Shown: in pieces, positions 50,649 through 58,697 of the stretch
How positions within the stretch are numbered: position 1 is the first letter of the stretch
Layout of the letters: each line of letters opens with the position of its first letter
Origin: Cloacibacillus sp. An23
Lineage (GTDB): Bacteria > Synergistota > Synergistia > Synergistales > Synergistaceae
Direction: 5' to 3'
DNA length: 64,000 nucleotides
NCBI RefSeq assembly: GCF_002159945.1
Contig: NZ_NFJQ01000007.1
Location: forward strand, 1-64,000
Notes under the pieces: model-generated
Databases searched by the model: none
What the model saw: only the letters and a program-made list of their open reading frames with translations
What the model was told of the DNA's origin: nothing
Program-made: the position numbers and the translations under genes

Positions 50649-51764
50649 ATGTCACGTTCAACAGTTTATTTTGCCGATATGAGGGCTGTGCCGGAGATGA
50701 ATCTTCTGCAGAAGTTCAGAAAGCTCATCGAAACGGCCGGTATAGACGGCATAAACTTCAAGAAGCAGTTCGCCGCGATAAAGCTGCATCTCGGCGAGCC
50801 CGGCAATATCGCCTATCTGCGCCCGAATTTTTCGAAGGTAGTCGCGGACAAGGTGAAAGAGCTGGGCGGCAAGCCGTTTCTTACGGACTGCAACACGCTT
50901 TACGTCGGGCGCAGGAAGGACGCGCTCGAGCATCTCGATTCTGCCTACGAGAACGGCTACAACCCGTTCTGCACCGGCTGCCACGTCATCATAGCCGACG
51001 GCCTCAAGGGCGCGGACGAGGCGCGCGTGCCTGTGGCTGGCGGCGAGTATATAAAGGAAGCGAAGATAGGGCGCGCGATAGCCGACGCGGACGTGATAAT
51101 CTCGCTGACTCACTTCAAGGGGCACGAGGAGACGGGCTTCGGCGGAGCGATAAAGAATCTCGGCATGGGCTCCGGCTCGCGCGCCGGAAAGATGGAGATG
51201 CACAGCGACGGCAAGCCGAGCGTGGATCACGATAAGTGCATAGGCTGCGGAAGGTGCGCCCGCAACTGCGCGCACAAGGCGATACGCATAACCGACGGCA
51301 AGGCGAATATCAATCACGACAACTGCGTCGGCTGCGGGCGCTGCATAGCGGCCTGCCCATTCGACGCGGTGCAGCCGGACTGGGAGGGGTCGAACATCCT
51401 GCTCTGCCGCAAGATGGCGGAGTACGCTAAGGCGGTCATAGACGGAAAGCCGAGCTTCCACATCGCCGCCGTCGTGGACGTGTCGCCATTCTGCGACTGC
51501 CATGCCGAGAACGACGCCGCCGTCGTCCCGAACATCGGCTTCTTCGCCTCGTTCGACCCAGTGGCGCTCGACCAGGCCTGCGCCGACGCCGTGATGAAGG
51601 CCCCCGTCGTTGCCGGCACCTATCTCGACGACCAGATAAAGAAAAACGGCGCGGGCTGCGACCACTTCCACACCATCCACCCAAACACGCACTGGGAGGA
51701 GACGCTCGCCCACGCGGAGAAGATAGGCATAGGCGTCAGGGAGTACGAGCTGAGAAAGATATAA
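50649..51764 (+). CDS. DUF362 protein with two [4Fe-4S] clusters
   Basis: A 371-residue protein. The N-terminal and C-terminal parts form a DUF362 domain (AAIKLHLGEPGNIAYLRPNF, LTDCNTLYVGRRKDALEHL, ISLTHFKGHEETGFGGAIKNLGMGSGSR), interrupted near residues 193-245 by a bacterial 2x[4Fe-4S] ferredoxin: CIGCGRCARNCAHKAI and CVGCGRCIAACPFDAV. ATG 50649 follows CGGAGGAG. Proteins of this type are common in anaerobes and presumed to be redox enzymes, but no reaction is established. Confidence 0.92.
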   Translation: MSRSTVYFADMRAVPEMNLLQKFRKLIETAGIDGINFKKQFAAIKLHLGEPGNIAYLRPNFSKVVADKVKELGGKPFLTDCNTLYVGRRKDALEHLDSAYENGYNPFCTGCHVIIADGLKGADEARVPVAGGEYIKEAKIGRAIADADVIISLTHFKGHEETGFGGAIKNLGMGSGSRAGKMEMHSDGKPSVDHDKCIGCGRCARNCAHKAIRITDGKANINHDNCVGCGRCIAACPFDAVQPDWEGSNILLCRKMAEYAKAVIDGKPSFHIAAVVDVSPFCDCHAENDAAVVPNIGFFASFDPVALDQACADAVMKAPVVAGTYLDDQIKKNGAGCDHFHTIHPNTHWEETLAHAEKIGIGVREYELRKI

Positions 51765-51789
51765 GCCGCACACCTCCGACCGTTATATA

Positions 51790-52088
51790 ATTTTAACTTT
51801 CGGCTGAGAAGAACTCTCTCGTAATGCCGGGCTTGACCCGGCGTCGAGCGTCGTTAAAAACCGCAGCGTACCGGAGCTGAAAGCCGCGGGACGCCGCGTC
51901 AGGCGCGGAAACGCGGGCAGCTAACCCCGATGAGACGCGGCGGGGGCTGAGAGACTCTGTAGCGACAGCAACCTCTATCGCTTCGTTTTGCCTAGGTATT
52001 TAGGACGGAGGTTCCGCTGAGCCTGCCCCGTTTCACCGGGCGCAGAAGATTCGCGGAAGGACGAATTTTTTGCAGGAAAGTAAAAATA
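51790..52088. mobile_element. MITE-like element, copy B
   Basis: A roughly 300-bp non-coding unit related to the element at 48720-48923. The ends ATTTTAACTTTC (left) and GAAAGTAAAAAT (right) are imperfect inverted repeats. The right part repeats TTAGGACGGAGGTTCCGC and AGAAGATTCGCGGAA of copy A, but here the 24-nt palindrome separates those two blocks. The left part is different and contains the hairpin GCCGGG-CTTGA-CCCGGC. Confidence 0.6.
52019..52041 (+). repeat. 24-nt palindromic insert, copy 3
   Basis: Compared with the otherwise matching MITE copy A, exactly 24 nt are added between GGTTCCGC and GCAGAAGATT. The insert reads GAGCCTGCCCCG then TTTCACCGGGC, the same element as at 24684 and 48765 with three substitutions. 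Confidence 0.75.
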
Positions 52089-52135
52089 GTATAAATCCAA
52101 CTATTTTTCGTTGGCAGTTAAATGAGTATAAGTAA

Positions 52136-52177
52136 AAAGACCGCGCCCTCGCCTATGAAATTTCAGGCGCGGGCGCG
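52136..52177 (-). terminator. Intrinsic terminator of gltS
   Basis: CCGCGCCC-TCGCCT and AGGCG-CGGGCGCGG form a long GC stem about 30-65 bp past the gltS stop; on the minus strand it is followed by TCTTTTTAC. Confidence 0.8.
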
Positions 52178-52206
52178 GCTTTGCTTTGTGCTGTTATTAT
52201 TTTCCG

Positions 52207-53403
52207 CTATTTCGACAGGAAGTCCAGTATTCCCGTAATTATCAGCGCGTTGATGAAGTCTATGAAGAGACTTCCGACCATCGGTATCGCGAAGTATGCC
52301 ACGTGCGACGGCCCGTGGCGGCGCGTTACGGCCTGCATATTCGCCATCGCGTTCGAGGTGGCTCCCATCGCGAATCCGACGAAGCCGGCGGTCATTACCG
52401 CGGCGTCGTAGTCGCGCCCCATGACGTTGAACACGACGAAATAGGCGAAGAGGAACATCATGACGACCTGCGCAGCGAGCGCCGTGACGAGCGGTATCGC
52501 GAGATCGACGAGCAGCCAGAGCTGGAGCCCGGCGAGCGCCATAGCTAGGAAGAGGCTCAGCGACATGCTGCCTACCACCTCGACCTCTTCTTCGGGGAAG
52601 TCGCGTTCAACCACGTCTATCACATTGCGGACGACGGCGGCGGTTATCATCGCTCCGATATAGCTCGGGAATGTGATGCCGGTGACGCGCGTCAGCACGG
52701 AGCCGACGAAGCTGCCGATTCCGAGCGCGAGCATCAGCAGCATGAAGCCCTCTACGAAGCGCGCGCTCGAGGTCGTGAATGCCGTGCTGCCGCTCTCGTC
52801 CTCGTCTTCGGCCTCGGCCTTTGCGGGGCAGACGAGGCCGTGCTTCTTTATCCTGCGCGCGGCGGTCGGGCCGCCCATTATCGAGCCGGCGACAAGGCCG
52901 AATGTGGCGCAGGCCAGGCCTGCGACGGACGCGCCCTGTATGCCCATGCCCTCCATCACCTGACCGTAGGCCGCCGCCGTGCCGGGGCCGCCGACCAGCG
53001 CTATCGACCCGGCGCAGAGGCCAAGGCGCGAGTCGGGGCCGAGCGCGCCGACGAGGAAGACGCCGAGGACGTTTTGGATGACCGTTATCGCGACGGCGAG
53101 CATCAGGCAGAGGAATACGGCCTTGCCTCCCTTCTTGAGCTGCTGCAGGCTCACGGTGAAGCCTACCGTCGTAAAGAATATGTTCATGAATACCGTCTGG
53201 AGGGTGTCGTCGAAGGTTATGAATGCCGTGCCGGTCGCGTAGAGCGCGGTGTTGACGGCTGCGAAGCAGACGCCGCCGACGAGCGGGGCCGGGATGCAGT
53301 AGCGCCCGAGCGCGCCTATCTTTCCGCAGAGAAACGAGCCGAGCCAGAAGAGCACCGCGGCGAGGGCGACGGCGTGGTACATGTTCAGGTTTATTTCGAG
53401 CAT
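52207..53403 (-). CDS. gltS: Sodium/glutamate symporter
   Basis: A 398-residue, ten-TM-like GltS transporter that brings glutamate in with sodium. It shows FLCGKIGALGRYCIPAPLVGGVCFA, NIFFTTVGFTVSLQQLKKGG and the re-entrant-loop motif GLCAGSIALVGGPGTAAAYGQVMEG, repeated in the C-terminal half as GFAMGATSNAMANMQAV. Length matches the family. It has its own terminator and no operon partners. Glutamate uptake fits an amino-acid-fermenting organism and would feed a methylaspartate route if a mutase exists elsewhere. Confidence 0.95.
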   Translation of the reverse strand: MLEINLNMYHAVALAAVLFWLGSFLCGKIGALGRYCIPAPLVGGVCFAAVNTALYATGTAFITFDDTLQTVFMNIFFTTVGFTVSLQQLKKGGKAVFLCLMLAVAITVIQNVLGVFLVGALGPDSRLGLCAGSIALVGGPGTAAAYGQVMEGMGIQGASVAGLACATFGLVAGSIMGGPTAARRIKKHGLVCPAKAEAEDEDESGSTAFTTSSARFVEGFMLLMLALGIGSFVGSVLTRVTGITFPSYIGAMITAAVVRNVIDVVERDFPEEEVEVVGSMSLSLFLAMALAGLQLWLLVDLAIPLVTALAAQVVMMFLFAYFVVFNVMGRDYDAAVMTAGFVGFAMGATSNAMANMQAVTRRHGPSHVAYFAIPMVGSLFIDFINALIITGILDFLSK

Positions 53404-53804
53404 TTGGTTTTTCTCCTTTCAGCTTTGAACCGTTTGCGCGCAATAAATTAAAGGGAGCGTTCCCTTTTTATTCCTGCAAAAAAGGAAGTGGATCATATTA
53501 CGCCATGAAATTATACCGCCGCCGCGTCCGTTGGGCAACAATAGATTTTCTAAAAATTTGTGATTTTAACGAAATTCCTAAATAAAGTCCTATATTTTTA
53601 TAAAAACCGTATAATTTGTATATTCACGTTCTTAAATGGCATTGCTTTCAAAAATATTGCAAATATGCCGCGAATTATACAGCGTCGGACCGCGGAGCAT
53701 CCGCAGCCCGGGCCCGGCGCGCGGCGCTGAAAACGGAAGAGGCCGTAGGCGGCGTCATGGCCGGCGGGCGAAAGACAATTATAACTGCGTTCGCGGCGGA
53801 CGGC
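53404..53804. other. Non-coding region upstream of gltS
   Basis: About 400 bp, AT-rich in 53500-53640 then GC-rich. AAAGGGA-GCG-TTCCCTTT (53452-53469) forms a small hairpin 50-70 bp upstream of gltS and could be an operator or leader structure. No gene seen. Confidence 0.5.
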
Positions 53805-53833
53805 TTGTTCAAAGCACAAAGAAATGATAGAAT
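53805..53833 (+). promoter_or_regulatory. Sigma-70-type promoter for the small gene at 53903
   Basis: TTGTTC (53805-53810) and TAGAAT (53828-53833) are spaced by 17 bp. Confidence 0.5.
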
Positions 53834-53902
53834 AAGCGCAGAGAGTATTACGTATAATTACCGATGAATATACGGAGATTATATGAATAGGAGGCGCGGC
53901 GT

Positions 53903-54088
53903 GTGTCGAAGGAAGACAAGATACGTTTCTCTTTCCTGCTTATAGTCACGGTGATCGTCATGGCTATGAATATCCAGATCGTGACCGTTACGAACCGCCG
54001 CGGTCTCGAGACGCTCGATTCGATGTTCAACGACTACCTCGTCTCTACGGCGCGAAGCTGGGCCGCCGTCCCGGCGGAGGGCATGTAG
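53903..54088 (+). CDS. Tiny membrane protein or truncated sensor
   Basis: A 61-residue frame starting at GTG with AGGAGG eight bases upstream and a promoter-like sequence about 70 bp before it. It has one hydrophobic helix (FSFLLIVTVIVMAMNIQIV, about residues 10-28) followed by a short polar segment. It looks like the N-terminal membrane anchor of a receptor cut short, or a genuine small protein. No family is recognised. Confidence 0.5.
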   Translation: MSKEDKIRFSFLLIVTVIVMAMNIQIVTVTNRRGLETLDSMFNDYLVSTARSWAAVPAEGM

Positions 54089-54162
54089 GGTTTTAGTCAT
54101 TCAGCCTCCTTTCTTTCCCCTTTAGCGTTTCAACGCCGCAGCAAACCTAAAGGGACGATGCA

Positions 54163-54199
54163 GAGACCCCGCCCGTGCCGCTCAGGGGCGGGGTTTACT
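54163..54199 (+). terminator. GC-rich hairpin between the small gene and modC
   Basis: ACCCCGCCC pairs with GGGCGGGGTTT around a GTGCCGCTCAG-type loop, with a short T run on the plus strand. A second inverted repeat CCTTTAG/CTAAAGG lies just upstream (about 54120-54154). It can end transcription of the small gene, and perhaps of modC from the other side. Confidence 0.5.
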
Positions 54200-54262
54200 T
54201 ATGTGCGGGCGCGCTGCTTCGAGGCGGCCGTCGTAAAACGCCGCCAGCGCCTGGCGGCGGCG

Positions 54263-55336
54263 CTACGGCAGCAGGGTCATTACGTCGCTTGGGTCCGCCG
54301 AGGCTGATACCGTTTCACCCAGGCCGTATTTTTTCGCCTCTTCTTTTGACAGTTCGACTCTTATTACGGAGAAAGGGTTTCCCTCAGGAGCGCCTTCCGG
54401 CCTTATGTTTATTATCGTGCTAAAAACGTCGTCCTTTATTTGTACGATTTTCGCGCGGAATTCGTTTGATGCTCCCGTATTCTCTTTGGAGAGCTTTATG
54501 TAGTGCGCCCGCACGCCCGTGTATCTGACGCCGTCCGCGACGCCGCGCGAACATTCGAAAGAAACGTTCCAGTCCAGGGCCTTTACGCGGCCTTCGCCTG
54601 TGCGCTCGGCGCGCGAGAAATTTTTGCAGCCGGACAGAATGGCCGCGGTCAGCGTCGGCGGCGCGTCGAAGAACTCCGCGACGCTCTTGACCGGCTCGGA
54701 TTCGCCGTCGTTTATGACGCATACCTTCGAGCATAGGCGGTAGACCTCGTCGCGGTTGTGCGAGACATAGAGCGTCGTGCCGGGAAATTCCGCGAGAGTG
54801 CGCGAGAGGTTCAGCTCGAGCTGCCAGCGCAGATAGCTGTCGAGCGCCGAGAGCGGCTCGTCGAGCATGATTATCGCGGGGTCGCTCGCCATTATGCGCG
54901 CGAGCGCGACGCGCTGCTGCTGTCCGCCCGAGAGCTGCGATGGATAGTGCTCTTCGAGCCCTGTTATGAAAAACTTCTCCGCTATCTCGCGGTATCTCTC
55001 CTCGCTGTTCGCACACCTGCCGCTTCCACGCTCGAGCACGGTCATTATGTTCTGCTTCGCCGTCATGTTCGGGAAAAGCGCGTAGTTCTGGAAGAGCAGG
55101 CCGCACCGCCGCTGCTGCGGCTTCAGGTTCACGCCGCGCGCCGAGTCGAAGAATGTCACGCCGTCGACGACGATCTGTCCCTCGTCGGGCGTAACGATGC
55201 CCGCGATACACTTGAGCGTCATGCTCTTGCCGCAGCCGGAGCCGCCGAGCAGCGCAAGCACCTCGTTCCCCGCCTCGAAATCGACGGATAGCGAGAAGCT
55301 CCCGAATTTTTTGCGGAATTTCACGAGCGCCGTCAT
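54263..55336 (-). CDS. modC: Molybdate ABC transporter ATP-binding protein ModC
   Basis: A 357-residue ATPase. Walker A is LLGGSGCGKSMTLKCIAG, signature LSGGQQQRVALARIMA and Walker B IIMLDEPLSALD. The C-terminal ~130 residues form the regulatory TOBE-like extension (VRAHYIKLSKENT...FSVIRVELSKEEAKKYGLGE). The ATG at 55336 overlaps the modB stop (ATGA). It energises molybdate import, which the Mo hydroxylase encoded at 9-15 kb requires. Confidence 0.93.
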   Translation of the reverse strand: MTALVKFRKKFGSFSLSVDFEAGNEVLALLGGSGCGKSMTLKCIAGIVTPDEGQIVVDGVTFFDSARGVNLKPQQRRCGLLFQNYALFPNMTAKQNIMTVLERGSGRCANSEERYREIAEKFFITGLEEHYPSQLSGGQQQRVALARIMASDPAIIMLDEPLSALDSYLRWQLELNLSRTLAEFPGTTLYVSHNRDEVYRLCSKVCVINDGESEPVKSVAEFFDAPPTLTAAILSGCKNFSRAERTGEGRVKALDWNVSFECSRGVADGVRYTGVRAHYIKLSKENTGASNEFRAKIVQIKDDVFSTIINIRPEGAPEGNPFSVIRVELSKEEAKKYGLGETVSASADPSDVMTLLP

Positions 55337-56052
55337 CTTTCGCCGCCCCTCTCGAATTCCTCGCCTATCGTGTGGTTCACCGCCTTGCCCTTCGGCTGGC
55401 GGCAGCTGTTCTCGAGCATGTTGACGGCGACGAGTACTATGAACGAGATGGCGAGGTTGACGAATACCCACTTGTAGGCGAGAGCTTCGTTGCCCTCGCG
55501 CCAGAGCTGATAGACGGTCGTGGATATAGTCGCTGTGCGTCGCGGTATGTAGCCCGTCACCATCGTAGTCGCGCCGTATTCTCCGAGCGCGCGCGCGAAG
55601 GCCAGCACAGTCGCGGCGAGTATGCCGTCCTTGCAGTTCGGCACCATTACGCGCCAGAAGATATAGGTGTTCGAGAGGCCGAGCGTCTGCGCGCTGTATA
55701 TCAGATTGTGGTCGAAGCCGTCGAAAGCGCCGCGCACCGTGCGGTACATCAGCGGGAATGTGACGATAGCCGTCGCGAATATCGCGGAGTACCACGTCAT
55801 AGTGAGGCGCACGCCGAACATTTCAAGCACGGGCGCGCCGACGGGGCCGAGCGGCCCTATCGTCATAAGCAGGAAGAAGCCGACGACCGTCGGCGGCAGC
55901 ACCATCGGAAGGGTCAGCACGCAGTCGAGCACGCCCTTCGCGAACTTCGGCAGCTTAGAGATGTAATATGCCGCGCATATCCCGGTGAAGAAGGTTATAA
56001 AGGTCGATATCCCAGCGATGCGCAGCGAGTTGTATAAAGGAAACCAGTCCAT
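55333..56052 (-). CDS. modB: Molybdate ABC transporter permease ModB
   Basis: A 239-residue permease with five to six TM segments. ModB signatures are LTLPMVLPPTVVGFFLLMTIGPLGPVG (about 47-73), YRTVRGAFDGFDHNLIYSAQTLG and the EAA loop LGLSNTYIFWRVMVPNCKDGILAATVLAFARALGEYGAT. It sits between modA and modC, with an attenuator hairpin separating it from modA. Confidence 0.94.
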   Translation of the reverse strand: MDWFPLYNSLRIAGISTFITFFTGICAAYYISKLPKFAKGVLDCVLTLPMVLPPTVVGFFLLMTIGPLGPVGAPVLEMFGVRLTMTWYSAIFATAIVTFPLMYRTVRGAFDGFDHNLIYSAQTLGLSNTYIFWRVMVPNCKDGILAATVLAFARALGEYGATTMVTGYIPRRTATISTTVYQLWREGNEALAYKWVFVNLAISFIVLVAVNMLENSCRQPKGKAVNHTIGEEFERGGER

Positions 56053-56076
56053 AGGCCCGCCCCCTGTACGTTAAAA

Positions 56077-56107
56077 AAAGGAGCCGAGGCGTGTCCGGCT
56101 CCTTTCA
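56077..56107 (-). terminator. Attenuator between modA and modB
   Basis: AGGAGCCG and CGGCTCCT form an 8-bp stem with a 9-nt loop; reading on the minus strand it is followed by seven T residues. This should cause partial termination, giving more ModA than ModBC. Confidence 0.8.
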
Positions 56108-56133
56108 CGAGGAGAGAGGAGAAAACCGTCAGG

Positions 56134-56901
56134 TTATTTCTCCGGGATAGAAAATCCTATCTTTTCGAATACCGCCGTCGCCTCGGGGCCTTTGAGATAT
56201 TCGACGAAAGCCTTCGCGGCTGCCTCGTTCTTCGTGCCCTTCAGTATCGCGGCGGGGTAGACTATCGGCTTGTGCGAGCCCTCCGGCGCTCCGCAGACGA
56301 CGTCCACCTTGTCCGAAGTCGCCGCGTCCGTGCCGTAGACGACGCCGCAGCTCACCGCGGCGGACTCGGTCTGCGCGAGGACCTCCTTCACGTTGCTGGC
56401 GAAGGAGATTTTATTCTCCGCGTTGAGCTTGTCCCAGATACCCATGTGCTTGAATATCTCTTCCGAGTACTGTCCCACGGGGACGTCCGAGTTGCCGAGC
56501 GCGATGAGCTTCACTTTGTCGGTCGCTATGTCCTCGAAGCTTGTGATTCCCGTCGGGTTGCTGCCCTTCGGCACGATGAGGACGACTTTGTTGGAGACGA
56601 TGTTGAAGCGCGTGCCCGGCATGACGTGCGCGTCGTTTATCTGATCCATCTGCTTCTGTCCTGCGGATATGAAAATATCGCACTCCGCGCCCTGTTCTAT
56701 CTGCGTCTTGAGGGTTCCGCTCGAATCGAAGTTGTAGACTATGCTGACGTCGGGCGCGGCCTTCTTATACATCTCCGCTATCTGCGTCATCGACTCGTTC
56801 ATCGACGCCGCCGCGAAAACAGAGAGCTCAACGGCGGCAAAAGCAGGCGCGGCGGAGACTAGCAGCGCGCAGACAAGAGCCAATAATGAAAACCTCTTCA
56901 T
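56134..56901 (-). CDS. modA: Molybdate-binding periplasmic protein ModA
   Basis: A 255-residue binding protein with signal peptide MKRFSLLALVCALLVSAAPAFA. The ModA start VELSVFAAASMNESMTQIAEMYKKAAPDVSIVYNFDSSGTLKTQIEQGAECDIFISA is clear and includes the Ser residues that hold the oxyanion. ATG 56901 follows AAAGGAGCG. First gene of modABC. Confidence 0.95.
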   Translation of the reverse strand: MKRFSLLALVCALLVSAAPAFAAVELSVFAAASMNESMTQIAEMYKKAAPDVSIVYNFDSSGTLKTQIEQGAECDIFISAGQKQMDQINDAHVMPGTRFNIVSNKVVLIVPKGSNPTGITSFEDIATDKVKLIALGNSDVPVGQYSEEIFKHMGIWDKLNAENKISFASNVKEVLAQTESAAVSCGVVYGTDAATSDKVDVVCGAPEGSHKPIVYPAAILKGTKNEAAAKAFVEYLKGPEATAVFEKIGFSIPEK

Positions 56902-57059
56902 AAAAACCCGCTCCTTTGAGTATCCCACGATTTTTCTGCGGCGTAACGCCGCCTGCCGAAATTATATAACGCGCCAGAACCTTTTGCAATGCACATGCGT
57001 TGCAAAAAAAAATGAGAAAGACGCGCATCCGTCCGTCACGTGCCGGCGTCGCGCGCGAT
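56902..57059 (-). promoter_or_regulatory. modA control region with ModE-like half site and inverted repeat
   Basis: On the minus strand CGTTATATAAT (56961-56971) matches one half of the known ModE box (CGTTATATA), with no obvious second half. About 15 bp further upstream the 22-bp imperfect palindrome TTGCAA ... TTGCAA (56984-57005) is a second candidate operator. A short GC hairpin GCGGCGTAACGCCGC lies at 56938-56952. Confidence 0.45.
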
Positions 57060-57088
57060 TTGGAGTTCCTGACTTTTTATGTTAAAAT
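57060..57088 (+). promoter_or_regulatory. Promoter of the glutamine-synthetase-like gene
   Basis: TTGGAG (57060-57065) and TAAAAT (57083-57088) at 17-bp spacing. Confidence 0.5.
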
Positions 57089-57162
57089 GTCGGAACTTCA
57101 CCAAATAAACGGAAACACAGAAGCAGTTCAGTTACACATTATCTTTTTTTGGAGGGATAGCG

Positions 57163-58515
57163 ATGCAGCTCGAACGTTTCAGCGGCAATATCGAAGAGGC
57201 GGATTTTCTGAATCTGCTGATGGTGGACATCGCGGGAAACATCCGCGGCGTCTCTCTGCCGCGCGGCTACGTTTCTGAGAAGGTCATGAAAGATGGAGTC
57301 GGCTTCGACGCCTCGAACTACGGCTACGCCAAGGTTAATAATTCAGATATGGTGGCCGTTCCCGACATGAACGCCGCTTTCTTTGAAATACGCGGCGATT
57401 GCAAGATTCTGCACGTTTTCTGCGACGTGGTTTCGACGGAGCGCGAGCCCTTCGGACAGTACCCTCGCAGCGTCGTGCGCGCGGCCGGCTCCTTCCTGCG
57501 CGAAAAAGGGATAGCGGACGGCGCTAAGGTGCTGGTCGAGCTTGAGTATTACGTTTTCGAGGATGTTGAATACAGATGCGGCGTCGAAGAGTCCTTCTAC
57601 CGCGTGAGCTCCTCGGAGGGGCTCGGCGGGGATTTCGGCGCGTCTCCGCGCGTCGGCCTCCACGCCGCCTACCATCGTATGACGCCGGATGACCGCTACA
57701 CGGACTTCCGCAACGAAACGGTGCGGCTGATGGAAGCTGTCGGCATCCCGGTGAAGTACCACCACCACGAGGTCGCGGTCTCGCAGCTCGAGATAGAGCT
57801 GGACTTCATGGATATGGAGCGCGCGGCGGACATGGTCTCTCTCGCCAAGTGGATAATACGTCAGGCCGCCTCCGAGTGGGGGCTCTGCGTCACCTTCATG
57901 CCGAAGCCGCTTTACAGGATGCCAGGCAACGGAATGCACGTCCATCAGTTTCTGGAAAAGGACGGGAAGTCGATATTCCCCGGCGGCGTCCTGTACAATC
58001 TCTCGAAGGAAGGGCTCGCCTACACGGCCGGTATGCTGAGCCACAGCCTCACGGGAAGCCTGCTCGCCTTCGCCTGTCCGAGCACGAACAGCTACCGCCG
58101 CCTCGTGCCGGGCTACGAGGCCCCAATCTCCGCCACTTTCGCTAAGGGCTCTCGCGCGGCGGCCGTGCGCATACCGGGCTACGTGAAGAAAGACGAGACG
58201 CGCGTCGAGTACCGCACCGGCGACGCGTCGTGCAACCTCTATTACTTCCTCGCCGCTATGGTGCTCGCGGGGGCCGACGGCGTCCTGAAGGGGCTGGACC
58301 CAGTTGCGCTCGGCTACGAGAGCCGCGACGCTAAAGACGAGCTGATCTTCCCTCTGAGCCTGAGCGCCGTCCTCTACGGCCTCGAGAAGGACAATGAATA
58401 TCTGGCGCCGGCCTTCCCGCCGAAGCTTATCGAACTCTGGACGAAGGCGAAACGCGCCGAAGCCGAATACGTCTACAACGCCCCGACGCCTCAGGAGTAC
58501 GAACTTTACTTCTAG
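57163..58515 (+). CDS. Glutamine synthetase (GlnA family)
   Basis: A 450-residue enzyme of the glutamine synthetase type I family, somewhat short. The N-terminal beta-Grasp part contains LNLLMVDIAGNIRGVSLPRGYV, and the catalytic part shows VELEYYVFE (metal-binding Glu), VKYHHHEVAVSQLEIELDF, MPGNGMHVHQFL (the ammonia/ATP site His region) and TNSYRRLVPGYEAPISATF. The C-terminal adenylylation loop is not recognised. It probably makes glutamine from glutamate and ammonia; a gamma-glutamyl-amine ligase role is also possible. Transcribed from its own promoter and ended by a strong hairpin. Confidence 0.9.
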   Translation: MQLERFSGNIEEADFLNLLMVDIAGNIRGVSLPRGYVSEKVMKDGVGFDASNYGYAKVNNSDMVAVPDMNAAFFEIRGDCKILHVFCDVVSTEREPFGQYPRSVVRAAGSFLREKGIADGAKVLVELEYYVFEDVEYRCGVEESFYRVSSSEGLGGDFGASPRVGLHAAYHRMTPDDRYTDFRNETVRLMEAVGIPVKYHHHEVAVSQLEIELDFMDMERAADMVSLAKWIIRQAASEWGLCVTFMPKPLYRMPGNGMHVHQFLEKDGKSIFPGGVLYNLSKEGLAYTAGMLSHSLTGSLLAFACPSTNSYRRLVPGYEAPISATFAKGSRAAAVRIPGYVKKDETRVEYRTGDASCNLYYFLAAMVLAGADGVLKGLDPVALGYESRDAKDELIFPLSLSAVLYGLEKDNEYLAPAFPPKLIELWTKAKRAEAEYVYNAPTPQEYELYF

Positions 58516-58535
58516 CGAAAAACGATGAAGCAGCA

Positions 58536-58574
58536 CGGGAGGAAGACGCGCGCCGTCCTCCTCCCGCTTTGTAC
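58536..58574 (+). terminator. Terminator of the glutamine-synthetase-like gene
   Basis: CGGGAGGAAGACG and CGTCCTCCTCCCG form a long stem (one bulge/mismatch) followed by CTTTGT, about 25-55 bp past the stop. Confidence 0.7.
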
Positions 58575-58697
58575 CTTTTCGGTTCATTTTGTCCGACCTC
58601 GCCGCGTTTACACCGCGGCGCGTACGCCGTTATAATAACGTGACTTTGCCGCGCCTCTGGCGCGGGCGCAAAATATAACGACGAAAAAGGTGCGGAC

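Noticed and set aside
51829-51850. GCCGGG-CTTGA-CCCGGC hairpin as a transcription terminator of the DUF362 gene
   Set aside because: It has no T tract and lies within MITE-like copy B, so it is better viewed as part of that repeat.
57343-58587. 414-codon minus-strand frame opposite the glutamine-synthetase-like gene
   Set aside because: Antisense shadow; the plus-strand protein is clearly conserved.
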